A stretch of 14,079 bases of DNA from an uncultured Tissierellia bacterium. Lineage in GTDB: Bacteria; Bacillota; Clostridia; Tissierellales; Peptoniphilaceae. Below are positions 1-6,995 of this stretch, piece by piece; the stretch's first letter is position 1, and every line of letters begins with the position of its first letter. The position numbers were made by a program, and so were the translations under genes. The DNA is taken from NCBI GenBank assembly GCA_947278105.1, contig CAMYOR010000014.1, positions 1 through 14,079 on the forward strand. The letters run 5' to 3'. Below the pieces are notes generated by a model. The model was given only the letters and a program-made list of their open reading frames with translations, ran no database searches and had not been told where the DNA came from.

Positions 1-498
1 GGGAAAAGCGTTCGAATCTTTATTATCGGGGATCCGGAGAAGGCCTCTCCTTCCTTTCAGGTCAACTACCAGATCCTCTTTCACATGAAGGCGAAAATCA
101 AGGTTCTTCGGACCTTGGGAGATATTGAAGACCTGCGCGAGGAACTGATGAAGGTCAACACGGTCATTGATGCCATCTATGGGGCCGAAGAGGCTTCTGG
201 GGCGGATTCCATTGGCGCCATTGCCATTGGGCAGATCAATGAATCCAGAATTTTCACCCTTTCCATTGACATAGCCTCGGGGATTGATGCCACCAGCGGA
301 AGACCCCTGGGCGATTTCGTGGAACCGGGTGTGATTTTAACCTTTGAATTTATGAAAAAGGGAATTGAAGCGTGTCCTTATTTACACTGTCCGGTGAAGA
401 TCCTTTCAATCGGCCTCCCCCGGGAGGCAAAATCCTATGTTCTGGGCAGAGATTGGGAAGGAAAAATGGAGAAGGAGGAGAAAAATGTTAAATATTAA
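1..498 (+). CDS. nnrE: NAD(P)H-hydrate epimerase (YjeF N-terminal domain), 5' end missing
   Basis: The frame is open from base 1, so the gene begins before the window; the first ATG inside it (85) is internal. The visible part matches the second half of the YjeF-N Rossmann-like fold: an N-Y-Q-I-L segment after a G-D-P loop, then VIDAIYG, then the SIDIASGIDATSG stretch that corresponds to the family's D-x-P-S-G-L-x-A-D-T-G motif, then a TFEFMKKG strand and an SIGLP ending. The family epimerises the R and S forms of hydrated NAD(P)H so that the dehydratase can repair them in the cytoplasm. The frame stops after the epimerase domain, so this is a stand-alone epimerase and not the common fusion with the ADP/ATP-dependent dehydratase. 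Its last 14 bases overlap serS, and the serS ribosome binding site lies inside it. Family assignment is good; the N-terminus cannot be seen. Confidence 0.88.
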   Translation, partial: GKSVRIFIIGDPEKASPSFQVNYQILFHMKAKIKVLRTLGDIEDLREELMKVNTVIDAIYGAEEASGADSIGAIAIGQINESRIFTLSIDIASGIDATSGRPLGDFVEPGVILTFEFMKKGIEACPYLHCPVKILSIGLPREAKSYVLGRDWEGKMEKEEKNVKY

Positions 499-1762
499 GC
501 GCATTCGTGAAAATCTTGAAGAGGTACGGGAAGGTTTAGAGAAGAGATCCGGAGAATATGACGTTGACTCCGCCCTTCAGATCGATGATCAGAGGCGGGC
601 TCTTTTGGCGGAAGTGGAAGAGAAGAAAGCGGAGAAAAACCGGGTTTCCAAGGAAATCCCCCGGAGAAAGCAAAATGGGGAGGATGTCTCGGATATTTTC
701 GAGTCCATGAGAAAGCTCAGTGACGAGATCAAGGACTATGATGATAAGCTCCGGGAGATTGACGAAAAGATGCGGGATGTGCTTTTAAATATCCCCAATG
801 TCCCTCATCCATCGGTGCCGGTCGGCAGGGATGACTCGGAAAATGTGGAGCTTCGAAAATTCGGAACGCCTACCTCCTTTGACTTTGAGCCCAAGGCCCA
901 CTGGGACCTGGGGACGGACCTGGGCCTTTTAGACTTTGACCGGGGGGCAAAGCTTTCCGGTGCTCGTTTTACGGTGATGACCGGAAAAGGAGCCAGGCTG
1001 GAAAGGGCCATTTATAACTTTATGCTGGACCTTCACACCCTGGATCAGTCCTACACGGAAATTGAGCCTCCTTACCTGGTCAACCGAGCTTCGATGACCG
1101 GAACCGGTCAGCTTCCGAAGTTTGAAGAAGATATGTACCACTGCGAGGCGGATGATCTCTTCCTGATTCCGACAGCAGAGGTTCCTGTCACCAACCTTTA
1201 CCGGGATGATATTTTAGAGGAAAAGGACCTGCCGGTCTATCTTACTGCTTTCACTCCCTGTTTTCGCCGGGAGGCCGGATCGGCCGGAAGAGATACCCGG
1301 GGAATTGTCCGCCAGCACCAGTTTGATAAGGTGGAGCTGGTTAAATTTGTTGAGCCCTCGACTTCCTATGATGAGCTGGAAAAGCTCACTGATGATGCGG
1401 AAGAAGTCCTCCGCCGCCTGGGCCTCCCCTACCGGGTGGTTCAGCTTTGCACCGGCGACCTGGGCTTTTCTTCGGCCATGACCCACGACATTGAAGTCTG
1501 GATGCCTTCTTACGGCCGTTATGTAGAAATCTCTTCCTGCTCTAACTTTGAAGATTATCAGGCTCGCCGGGCTAATATCCGCTATCGGGACAGCAAAGGA
1601 AAGACCCAATTTGTCCATACCTTAAACGGGTCGGGCCTTGCCGTTGGCAGGACCTGGGCAGCCATTGTTGAAAATTATCAGAATGCGGACGGGTCGATTA
1701 CGATTCCTGAAGTCCTGGTACCCTTCTTCGGCGCAGAAAAAATTGAAGCTCCGAAGAAATAG
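485..1762 (+). CDS. serS: Serine--tRNA ligase (SerRS)
   Basis: This is a 425-residue class II aminoacyl-tRNA synthetase of typical length, which charges tRNA-Ser in the cytoplasm. Residues about 1-100 form the charged, heptad-like N-terminal arm that in SerRS is the antiparallel coiled coil gripping the long variable arm of tRNA-Ser. The TAE serine-binding segment is at 230-232. Motif 2 runs from about 256 to 283 (CFRREAGSAGRDTRG, then RQHQFDKVE), and motif 3 is at 380-397 (LNGSGLAVGRTWAAIVEN). I chose the ATG at 485 because GGAGG lies 4-10 bases upstream and the protein then begins MLNIKRIRENLE, as SerRS proteins do; an in-frame ATG at 437 would add an unrelated 16-residue tail read from inside the epimerase gene. 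No separate promoter or T-box is visible, so it is probably co-transcribed with the gene before it and with murG after it. Confidence 0.97.
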   Translation: MLNIKRIRENLEEVREGLEKRSGEYDVDSALQIDDQRRALLAEVEEKKAEKNRVSKEIPRRKQNGEDVSDIFESMRKLSDEIKDYDDKLREIDEKMRDVLLNIPNVPHPSVPVGRDDSENVELRKFGTPTSFDFEPKAHWDLGTDLGLLDFDRGAKLSGARFTVMTGKGARLERAIYNFMLDLHTLDQSYTEIEPPYLVNRASMTGTGQLPKFEEDMYHCEADDLFLIPTAEVPVTNLYRDDILEEKDLPVYLTAFTPCFRREAGSAGRDTRGIVRQHQFDKVELVKFVEPSTSYDELEKLTDDAEEVLRRLGLPYRVVQLCTGDLGFSSAMTHDIEVWMPSYGRYVEISSCSNFEDYQARRANIRYRDSKGKTQFVHTLNGSGLAVGRTWAAIVENYQNADGSITIPEVLVPFFGAEKIEAPKK

Positions 1763-1775
1763 GGCAAAAAAATCA

Positions 1776-2864
1776 ATGAAAAAGCAAATTGTCTTGACCG
1801 GCGGGGGAACCGCCGGTCATGTCGCCGTCAACCTGGCCCTCATCCCCCCTCTTTTAGAGGATGGGTGGACCATTGATTATATCGGCTCAAAGGCCGGGAT
1901 TGAAGAAGATCTGATCCGGGATTTTCCTAAGGTCACCTATCATCCCATCCCCACCGGAAAATTTCGAAGGGCCAAGACCGCAGATAACTTTTTCGCCAAT
2001 TTCCGGGATCTTTTCCGGATTTGGTCGGGCTACTGGGAATCCAGAAGGCTCATCAAAAAAATCCGCCCCCAAATCATCTTTTCCAAGGGGGGCTATGTTT
2101 CTGTGCCCGTGGTCTATGCGGGCGCAAGCCTGGGGGTCCCCATCCTTTCCCACGAGTCGGACCTGACCCCGGGCCTTGCAAACAAGCTGACCCTCTCCCG
2201 GTCAAAGAAGATTCTGATCACTTTCAAGGAGACGGCTCGCTATCTTCCCAAGGAAAAGGTCTATTATCTGGGTCCCATTATCCGCGGGCAGATTAAAGGC
2301 GGGTCCAGAGAAAGAGGCCTTTCTCATTTTGCCTTTGATGGGAAAAAGCCGGTTCTTCTTGTTTTGGGAGGTTCTTCCGGAGCAGTTCGGATCAATGAGG
2401 TCATTTGGGAAAATCTTGACGCCCTCCTAGAGACCTTTGACATTGTCCATGGAGTCGGTCAGGGGAAGGGACGGCCCGACCTCGCCCAACCTGGCTATGT
2501 TCAGGTGGACTATATTAAAGAGGAAATGAAGGACGCTCTGGCCATGGCCGATCTCATCCTTTCCCGGGCCGGCTCCAATGCCATCTTTGAATTTCTCTAC
2601 TATCAAAAGCCCATGGTTCTGATTCCCTACCGGCTGGGCAGCCGTGGGGACCAGGTGGTCAACGCAAAAAATTTCGTCGATGCCGGCTATGCGAATACTC
2701 TAAACGAGCTGACTTTGAATCGGGAGGACTTTTTGGAGGCCGTGCGGAAAACCTGGCAGGACCGGGAGGAGATTGTCCAAAAGGAGAAGGCCGTTGAATT
2801 TCAGGACGGAGTCCAGGTCATTTTGAATTTGATTAAAAAGTACGCCAGAGGAGAGGCTCAATAA
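1776..2864 (+). CDS. murG: MurG: UDP-GlcNAc:lipid I GlcNAc transferase
   Basis: This 362-residue GT-B glycosyltransferase adds N-acetylglucosamine to lipid I to make lipid II on the inner face of the membrane. The N-terminal glycine-rich loop is GGGTAGHV (9-16). It is followed by IIFSKGGYVSVPVV and HESDLTPGLANKL, the lipid-I-side motifs in the form seen in many Firmicutes MurG proteins. The C-terminal UDP-GlcNAc site is SRAGSNAIFEF, with the downstream IPYRLGSRGDQVVNA segment. I start it at the ATG at 1776, where the protein begins MKKQIVLTGGG. The open frame reaches back into serS (to 1638), but that part does not look like MurG. The start is 13 bases after the serS stop and its ribosome binding site is weak (AGGGC), which suggests translation linked to serS. 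No other dcw-cluster gene lies beside it here. No clear terminator follows before the toxin-antitoxin promoter. Confidence 0.96.
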   Translation: MKKQIVLTGGGTAGHVAVNLALIPPLLEDGWTIDYIGSKAGIEEDLIRDFPKVTYHPIPTGKFRRAKTADNFFANFRDLFRIWSGYWESRRLIKKIRPQIIFSKGGYVSVPVVYAGASLGVPILSHESDLTPGLANKLTLSRSKKILITFKETARYLPKEKVYYLGPIIRGQIKGGSRERGLSHFAFDGKKPVLLVLGGSSGAVRINEVIWENLDALLETFDIVHGVGQGKGRPDLAQPGYVQVDYIKEEMKDALAMADLILSRAGSNAIFEFLYYQKPMVLIPYRLGSRGDQVVNAKNFVDAGYANTLNELTLNREDFLEAVRKTWQDREEIVQKEKAVEFQDGVQVILNLIKKYARGEAQ

Positions 2865-2876
2865 TCGATTTATTTA

Positions 2877-2905
2877 TTGATATTTTTATCATTATCAGTG
2901 ATAAT
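2877..2905 (+). promoter_or_regulatory. Promoter of the toxin-antitoxin pair with palindrome over the -10
   Basis: A -35 TTGATA (2877-2882) and a -10 GATAAT (2900-2905) are separated by exactly 17 bases. The -10 is the right arm of a perfect inverted repeat, ATTATCA-G-TGATAAT (2891-2905). Toxin-antitoxin operons are commonly repressed by the antitoxin or the complex bound to a palindrome over the promoter, so this is a natural operator. Binding itself is inferred. Confidence 0.6.
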
Positions 2906-2945
2906 TGTTAGAAGAGATGAAGAATATTATTGCGAGGTGATAAAA

Positions 2946-3269
2946 ATGGATTTTGTCAGAGAATTGTCAAATCGAACCGTTTCCATTTCTGAATTTAATC
3001 GTGGTCTTGCTGGCCGCATTTTTGATGATGTAAAAGTGACGGGCTCTAAGGTAGTCCTAAAAAATAATACACCGGAGTGTGTGCTTATTTCACCTGAAGA
3101 GTACTCGATATTGATGGATGAACTGGAAGATGCAAGAGATCTTGTGCTTGCGAACAAGAGACTTTCCTCGACAAAAAAAGATGACATTATTTCTAGGGAA
3201 GAATTTGAAAAGCTGTTTCATGTGAACCTAGATGAAATTTCTCCGCTTGATGAGGATGAGATAGAATGA
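2946..3269 (+). CDS. Antitoxin, Phd/YefM-like (RelB-type partner)
   Basis: This 107-residue acidic protein resembles Phd/YefM-family antitoxins. The N-terminal half (TVSISEFNRGLAGRIFDDV, then KVVLKNNTPECVLISPEEY, about residues 10-57) is the DNA-binding and dimer fold that gives autorepression. The second half is helical and ends in an acidic tail (DEISPLDEDEIE) suited to wrapping a basic toxin. I start it at the ATG at 2946 because GAGGTGA (2934-2940) sits at the right distance; the upstream in-frame extension to 2877 crosses the promoter and -10. Its last four bases (ATGA) overlap the toxin start, the usual translational coupling. Base composition is clearly more AT-rich than murG before it, which suggests separate acquisition. 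The exact antitoxin subfamily (Phd/YefM versus RelB/StbD) is not settled by eye. Confidence 0.88.
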   Translation: MDFVRELSNRTVSISEFNRGLAGRIFDDVKVTGSKVVLKNNTPECVLISPEEYSILMDELEDARDLVLANKRLSSTKKDDIISREEFEKLFHVNLDEISPLDEDEIE

Positions 3270-3601
3270 CCTATCAATTATCTTTTCTTAAAGAAGCAGT
3301 TAAAGATTATCAATCATTGGACGGCTCACAAAAAAAGATAGTGGATAAGGCATTAAAAAGAATCCTGTTAAACCCTCTTCCCAGAAATGAAGGAGGATAC
3401 GGCAAGCCTCTAGCAAATCTCGAAAATTCTAGATTAGCAGGTTTGATGAAAATCAAATTAAAAAGCTCAGGGCTTAGAATTCTTTATAAACTGGAAAAAT
3501 GTGGAAAAGAAGTCCTAGTCATCATTATCGGTACTCGAGCAGATTCAAAAGTTTATAAAGAAGCAGAGAAAAGGATTGCAAAGCGAGAGGATCTTTCGTG
3601 A
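3266..3601 (+). CDS. relE: RelE-type mRNA interferase toxin
   Basis: This 111-residue basic protein aligns by eye with E. coli RelE: KIKLKSSGLRILYKL here against KIKLRSSGYRLVYQV, and IGTRADSKVYKEAEKRI here against VGKRERSEVYSEAVKRI. The catalytic residues known for E. coli RelE (Lys52, Lys54, Arg61, Arg81, Tyr87) correspond to Lys62, Lys64, Arg71, Arg91 and Tyr97, so all are present and the toxin looks intact. Arg83 of E. coli is replaced by Asp93. RelE cleaves mRNA in the ribosomal A site when the antitoxin is degraded. The start overlaps the antitoxin stop by four bases (ATGA). It ends where the repeat-rich spacer begins and is convergent with the ABC transporter gene. The product may act in stress response, or only stabilise this inserted block; the sequence does not decide. 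Confidence 0.9.
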   Translation: MTYQLSFLKEAVKDYQSLDGSQKKIVDKALKRILLNPLPRNEGGYGKPLANLENSRLAGLMKIKLKSSGLRILYKLEKCGKEVLVIIIGTRADSKVYKEAEKRIAKREDLS

Positions 3602-3674
3602 GGGATCCGAAAAACAGAATCCTCTGTGTAAATAAGGAAAAGGGGCTAATCCCAAAGCCTCGGCCGAGCCAACG

Positions 3675-3842
3675 CCACTGTAGAGAATTCGGTGGAAATT
3701 TTCCATTCGCAAATTTCCACTGTTAATTTAACAGTGGAAAAAGCCAAGGTGCAAATCCCCACTGTAAATCGCTCAGTGGAAATAGCCGAGTCATAGATTT
3801 CCGCCGAAAACTATCCAATTTAAGAAAAAAAGGAGCGGGGCT
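3675..3842. repeat. Degenerate 42-bp tandem repeat with hairpin in each unit
   Basis: Three units of exactly 42 bases start at 3675, 3717 and 3759; a fourth, strongly diverged one starts at 3801. Each of the first three begins CCACTGT and carries a matching GTGGAAA about 17 bases later, so each can fold as a hairpin. Unit 1 pairs CCACTG with CGGTGG (one G-U in RNA). Unit 2 is the core of a perfect 13+1+13 palindrome (3714-3740, arms TTTCCACTGTTAA). Unit 3 pairs CCACTG with CAGTGG. The 21-base spacers between hairpins share only short pieces such as GCAAAT and AGCC. I do not recognise a named repeat family. Confidence 0.75.
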
Positions 3843-3888
3843 CTGGCGGAAACAATACAACGTTATCGGAGCTTTTGGGTCAGCCCCG
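3825..3888 (-). terminator. Possible terminator after the ABC transporter gene
   Basis: Read on the minus strand, CGGGGCT (3888-3882) can pair with AGCCCCG (3842-3836), and seven T residues (3831-3825) follow four bases later. The loop is long (39 bases), which is unusual for an intrinsic terminator. The stem overlaps the last degenerate 42-bp unit. It is correctly placed to end transcription of the minus-strand ABC gene. Confidence 0.35.
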
Positions 3889-3912
3889 AAGTTCTTAACA
3901 GTAAATTTGTCT

Positions 3913-5517
3913 CTATAGGCGACAGAGAGTATCTTCAAGATAAATTACTTCATCCATTAAGCCTGCAATTTCCAGATTATGTTCTATAAAAATGCAAATG
4001 GGATCCTTCAGCGCCTCCAGTATATTTCTGGTGATGATTTGTGCCGTTTCACCGTCTAATGAAGTAGACAATTCATCAAAGATATAAATATCGGCGTTGT
4101 TGTTTGCCAGGGCCCTTGCGATACAAATCCGCTTCTGTTCACCCCCGGATAGTTTTTGCCCATTTTCTCCGATGGGACCCGAGTTTTGCGAAACCAGTTT
4201 TTCCAAACAGCAAATCTTTATCAGGGCCTTCAATTCTTCATTAGAAATTAAGGGGTTGGAGAGCTTAATATTGCTTTTAATATCCATATCAAACAAATAA
4301 CCATCTTGATATAGATAACTGACTCGGGGGATTCCTTGTGCTTCTTTCCCTTTATAGGTATATTTCACCGTTCCTCCTGTTGGATCAATCAAGCCGGCAA
4401 TGATGTTCGCAAGAGTTGTTTTTCCGCAGCCCGTTTCCCCAAGAATGGCGATCTTTCCCCCTTTAGAAATGGTGAAATGAACATCCTTTAATATTGGGGC
4501 GGAGCCAATATTATAAAGCAAATGATCCGCCTCCATCCCATCGACCCTCACACGAGGCTTTTTTAATTCTTCCTTAATCTCCAGAACCCCATAAATGCGT
4601 TTGAGTGACACCCTCAGTTTAATCACCGTCTGCCTTACATCAATCAGGTTTACAAGTGGATCCACCAGCATATGGTTATACATGAGAACAGCAGTCATGC
4701 TGCCGACTGAGATTTTTCCGTGGATGACGAAAAGGCAGGAAACAAGCAGGATGCAGTCTATGGTTCCCATGAACAGAACACTGACAACTGCGATATTCGA
4801 TTTTTCCAATTTACTTTGAATAATATTAATGTTCTTTAAATTTTCGCTGTCCTTTTTCACCTGATCCCCGTAACGTTTTTCCGCCTGACTGATCCGCAAA
4901 GCAATGATGCCTCGTATCCCTTCATGAAAGGTTTTCCAAAGGCTTGCCGAGGCCCTTCTTTCTGCTTCTATATTGCGGTTAGTTTTTTCGCCCAGCGCCT
5001 TTGCGGAAAAAGAGGTGAGCATCCCAAGGGGAATGATAATCACGGCCAAAATCCAGCTGACATGGATCATATAATATAAGCCACAGAGAAAAGTCACCGT
5101 CATAAAAACCAAGTCGGTGACAGGTTTCAGAAGATAATTTGAAAGAAAGGCCGTATCCTCAATAATTACATTGGCGAGTTCGTTTGATCCATGTTCTTTC
5201 AGTTCCTGTAGGCCGATTCTCGTCAGTTTTTCATAAAGACGAACTTGCAGATTGCCTGCAATACGATACTGGAGGATATCGGCTATATACTTTCCAGAAT
5301 AGGTAAATAGATTTGCAGCAATTTCAAAGAGGATATATAAGGCACCCAAAAACACGATCTCCGCAATCTTATCCTTCGAACCGGCGACCGCCAAATTTGC
5401 CATTTTTTCCATGTATTGAATGGGTAAAATAGAAAAAATACCGCCTAAGACCATCAAAATGATGACAAAAAAGAAAGAAGCCCTTTCCTTTTTTGTCAAA
5501 TCAAGGAAATTTATCAA
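3913..5517 (-). CDS. ABC transporter, fused permease and ATPase (exporter type), short C-terminus
   Basis: This 534-residue half-transporter has an N-terminal membrane domain with about six segments (roughly 13-33, 52-73, 134-151, 153-172, 243-265, 271-292) and a C-terminal ATPase. The ATPase has Walker A GETGCGKT (360-367), Q-loop Gln404, signature LSGGEQ (456-461), Walker B IYIFDE (477-482) and switch His513, so it looks catalytically complete. Such proteins work as dimers and usually export peptides, lipids or drugs; the substrate cannot be told, and no peptidase domain or partner gene is present. The start is TTG, with GGGGAG six bases upstream. Only 21 residues follow the switch His, whereas exporters such as MsbA have about 45, so the usual G-x-I-V-E-x-G-x-H tail is missing. 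Codons are more AT-rich than in neighbouring housekeeping genes. It may be transcribed by readthrough from the upstream PFL gene (112-base gap); I see no good promoter of its own. Confidence 0.9.
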   Translation of the reverse strand: MINFLDLTKKERASFFFVIILMVLGGIFSILPIQYMEKMANLAVAGSKDKIAEIVFLGALYILFEIAANLFTYSGKYIADILQYRIAGNLQVRLYEKLTRIGLQELKEHGSNELANVIIEDTAFLSNYLLKPVTDLVFMTVTFLCGLYYMIHVSWILAVIIIPLGMLTSFSAKALGEKTNRNIEAERRASASLWKTFHEGIRGIIALRISQAEKRYGDQVKKDSENLKNINIIQSKLEKSNIAVVSVLFMGTIDCILLVSCLFVIHGKISVGSMTAVLMYNHMLVDPLVNLIDVRQTVIKLRVSLKRIYGVLEIKEELKKPRVRVDGMEADHLLYNIGSAPILKDVHFTISKGGKIAILGETGCGKTTLANIIAGLIDPTGGTVKYTYKGKEAQGIPRVSYLYQDGYLFDMDIKSNIKLSNPLISNEELKALIKICCLEKLVSQNSGPIGENGQKLSGGEQKRICIARALANNNADIYIFDELSTSLDGETAQIITRNILEALKDPICIFIEHNLEIAGLMDEVIYLEDTLCRL

Positions 5518-5523
5518 GTTTTG

Positions 5524-5529
5524 CTCCCC
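5524..5529 (-). promoter_or_regulatory. Ribosome binding site that sets the TTG start of the ABC gene
   Basis: GGGGAG on the minus strand lies six bases before TTG (5517-5515). The frame contains no ATG near that position and the protein begins M-I-N-F-L-D-L, followed directly by the charged lead into the first membrane segment, so TTG is the best start. Confidence 0.65.
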
Positions 5530-5556
5530 TTTTTTTCAGCGTCTTTTTATCCCCTC

Positions 5557-5613
5557 AATTCCACGCTCATCCCCATTCGCTTTCAGGTCCAAACGAATGC
5601 CGCGCTCATTCCT
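5557..5613 (-). repeat. Two diverged 18-base direct repeats upstream of the ABC gene
   Basis: On the minus strand the copies at 5613-5596 and 5574-5557 share ATGAGCG and match at 14 of 18 positions (ATGAGCGCGGCATT against ATGAGCGTGGAATT). They start 39 bases apart in the 112-base spacer between the PFL and ABC genes. The role is unknown; they could be decayed repeat sequence at the edge of the inserted block. Confidence 0.4.
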
Positions 5614-5629
5614 AAATTTCAAAGAAATC

Positions 5630-6985
5630 TTAATTTTTAAAAGAGTGTACGGGGGCGGGGATAAATCCTCCCCGGCGAATGAGCTCTTCACTGGAGCCCT
5701 CATGTACCGGGAGAATGGGCGCATAGCCCAAAAGGCCGCCAAAATTCGCCGTGTCGCCGACTCCCTTGCCCGGGACGGGAATGACTCGAACGGCGGTGGT
5801 TTTGCCGTTGATCATGCCAATGGCCGCCTCATCGGCAATGATGGCCGAAATCGTAGAAGCGGGCGTTTTTCCGGGGATGGCGATCATATCCAGTCCCACT
5901 GAACAAACGGATGTCATAGCTTCCAGTTTATCCATTGTAAGGTCCCGGCTCTTTGCGGCAGCGATCATCCCTTCATCTTCGGAGACGGGGATAAAGGCTC
6001 CGGAAAGACCACCGACATAGGAAGAGGCCATGAGGCCGCCCTTTTTCACAGAGTCATTGAGCAGGGCCAGGCAGGCCGTTGTTCCATGGGTGCCGACCAC
6101 CGAAAGGCCCATTTCCTCGAGAATCCTTGCCACTGAATCTCCCACCGCAGGGGTCGGAGCCAGGGAAAGATCAATTGTGGTAAAGGGGATGCCTAGCTCT
6201 TCGGCTGTCCTTTTGCCCACCAGTTCTCCCAACCGGGTGATTTTAAAGGCGGTTTTCTTGATTTCCTCGGCTATGTCCTGGATGGACCGGCCCTTCATTT
6301 TTTTCAAAGCCGATAAGACGACTCCCGGACCGGAAACGCCGACCTTGATGGCTGAATCCCCTTGAGAAGGCCCATGAAAGGCACCGGCCATAAAGGGATT
6401 ATCTTCAACGGCATTGCAGAAGACCACAAGCTTTGCCGCCCCCAGGCCGTCTTGATCTTGAGTAAGGTCAGCGGTCTTTTTGATAATTTCTCCCATTTGG
6501 GCAACCGCTCCCATATTGATTCCGGCTTTCGACGAACCCACATTGACCGAGGAGCAGACCAGGCTGGTTTCAGATAGGGTCTCGGGGATGGCCTCGATTA
6601 AAGCCCGGTCTTGGGGGGTCAGGCCATTTTGAACCAAAGCAGAAAAGCCCCCGATAAAATTCACACCCACGGCCGATGCCGCCCGGTCCAGCGCTTTTCC
6701 CAGGAGGACGAAATCCTCCGCTTTTTCTGAGCGCCCGATCATGGCAATGGGGGTTACGGCAATTCTTTTATGGACAATGTCAACGCCTAAGGTCCTGGAA
6801 ATTTTTTCGGTTGCTGGGACCAGCCCTTCTGCTGTCCGGCAGATTTTTTCATAGATGTTTTCTGCGGTATTTTTTGGGTCTTTTTCCCCGCAGTCCAAAA
6901 GAGAGACCCCTAAAGTGGTCGTGCGGATATCCAGATGCTCATCTTTCAGCATACGAATGACATCGTAAACAGCTTTTTGATCCAT
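5630..6985 (-). CDS. PFL-like protein of the UPF0210 (DUF711) family
   Basis: This 451-residue protein matches the UPF0210/DUF711 family, annotated 'PFL family' because its fold resembles pyruvate formate-lyase; no reaction is established for it. Recognisable features are the N-terminal DIRTTTLGVSLLDC, the SSVNVGSSKAGINM segment, NPFMAGAFHGPSQGD, the glycine-rich GVSGPGVV, LAPTPAVGDSVA and GTHGTTACLALLND. There is no signal peptide or membrane segment, so it is cytoplasmic. I start it at ATG 6985, with AAGGA at the correct spacing, ten bases after the stop of the ACT gene. The ACT-UPF0210 pair recurs in Firmicutes, for example neighbouring genes in Streptococcus pneumoniae, so the two very likely work together, with the ACT protein as a possible ligand sensor. 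It is probably the last conserved gene of the tyrS operon. Family call is strong; function is unknown. Confidence 0.92.
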   Translation of the reverse strand: MDQKAVYDVIRMLKDEHLDIRTTTLGVSLLDCGEKDPKNTAENIYEKICRTAEGLVPATEKISRTLGVDIVHKRIAVTPIAMIGRSEKAEDFVLLGKALDRAASAVGVNFIGGFSALVQNGLTPQDRALIEAIPETLSETSLVCSSVNVGSSKAGINMGAVAQMGEIIKKTADLTQDQDGLGAAKLVVFCNAVEDNPFMAGAFHGPSQGDSAIKVGVSGPGVVLSALKKMKGRSIQDIAEEIKKTAFKITRLGELVGKRTAEELGIPFTTIDLSLAPTPAVGDSVARILEEMGLSVVGTHGTTACLALLNDSVKKGGLMASSYVGGLSGAFIPVSEDEGMIAAAKSRDLTMDKLEAMTSVCSVGLDMIAIPGKTPASTISAIIADEAAIGMINGKTTAVRVIPVPGKGVGDTANFGGLLGYAPILPVHEGSSEELIRRGGFIPAPVHSFKN

Positions 6986-6995
6986 AGCACAATCC

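Larger units (their letters stand above)
3602..3912. other. Repeat-rich spacer between convergent genes
   Basis: No convincing gene lies in these 311 bases. They hold the 42-bp degenerate tandem array (3675-3842), a perfect 10-bp palindrome CTCGGCCGAG (3659-3668) and a possible terminator for the minus strand (3825-3888). One plus frame is open from GTG 3598 to TAG 3916-3918 except for a single TAA at 3724-3726. The 42-bp period keeps that frame, so it may be a decayed repeat-coding frame or simply a by-product of the repeat. Confidence 0.6.

Noticed and set aside
437..484. Upstream start for serS
   Set aside because: The added residues are read from the epimerase gene in another frame and do not resemble a SerRS; the ribosome binding site fits ATG 485.
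1638..1775. Upstream start for murG inside serS
   Set aside because: The extension is out-of-frame serS sequence; MurG begins at MKKQIVLTGGG.
3714..3740. Perfect palindrome as a two-way terminator between convergent genes
   Set aside because: Its arms are AT-rich near the centre and no T run follows on either strand beyond three bases, so an intrinsic terminator is doubtful.
3675..3842. CRISPR-like array in the repeat region
   Set aside because: The units are only partly similar, the spacers are not clean unique inserts of constant type, and no cas gene is nearby.
3723..3938. Minus-strand 71-codon frame across the repeat array
   Set aside because: It starts inside the ABC gene in another frame, has no good ribosome binding site and consists mainly of repeat sequence.
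5536..5902. Open frames on both strands over the PFL gene end
   Set aside because: They overlap the well-supported PFL gene or its spacer and show no family features; they are frame shadows.
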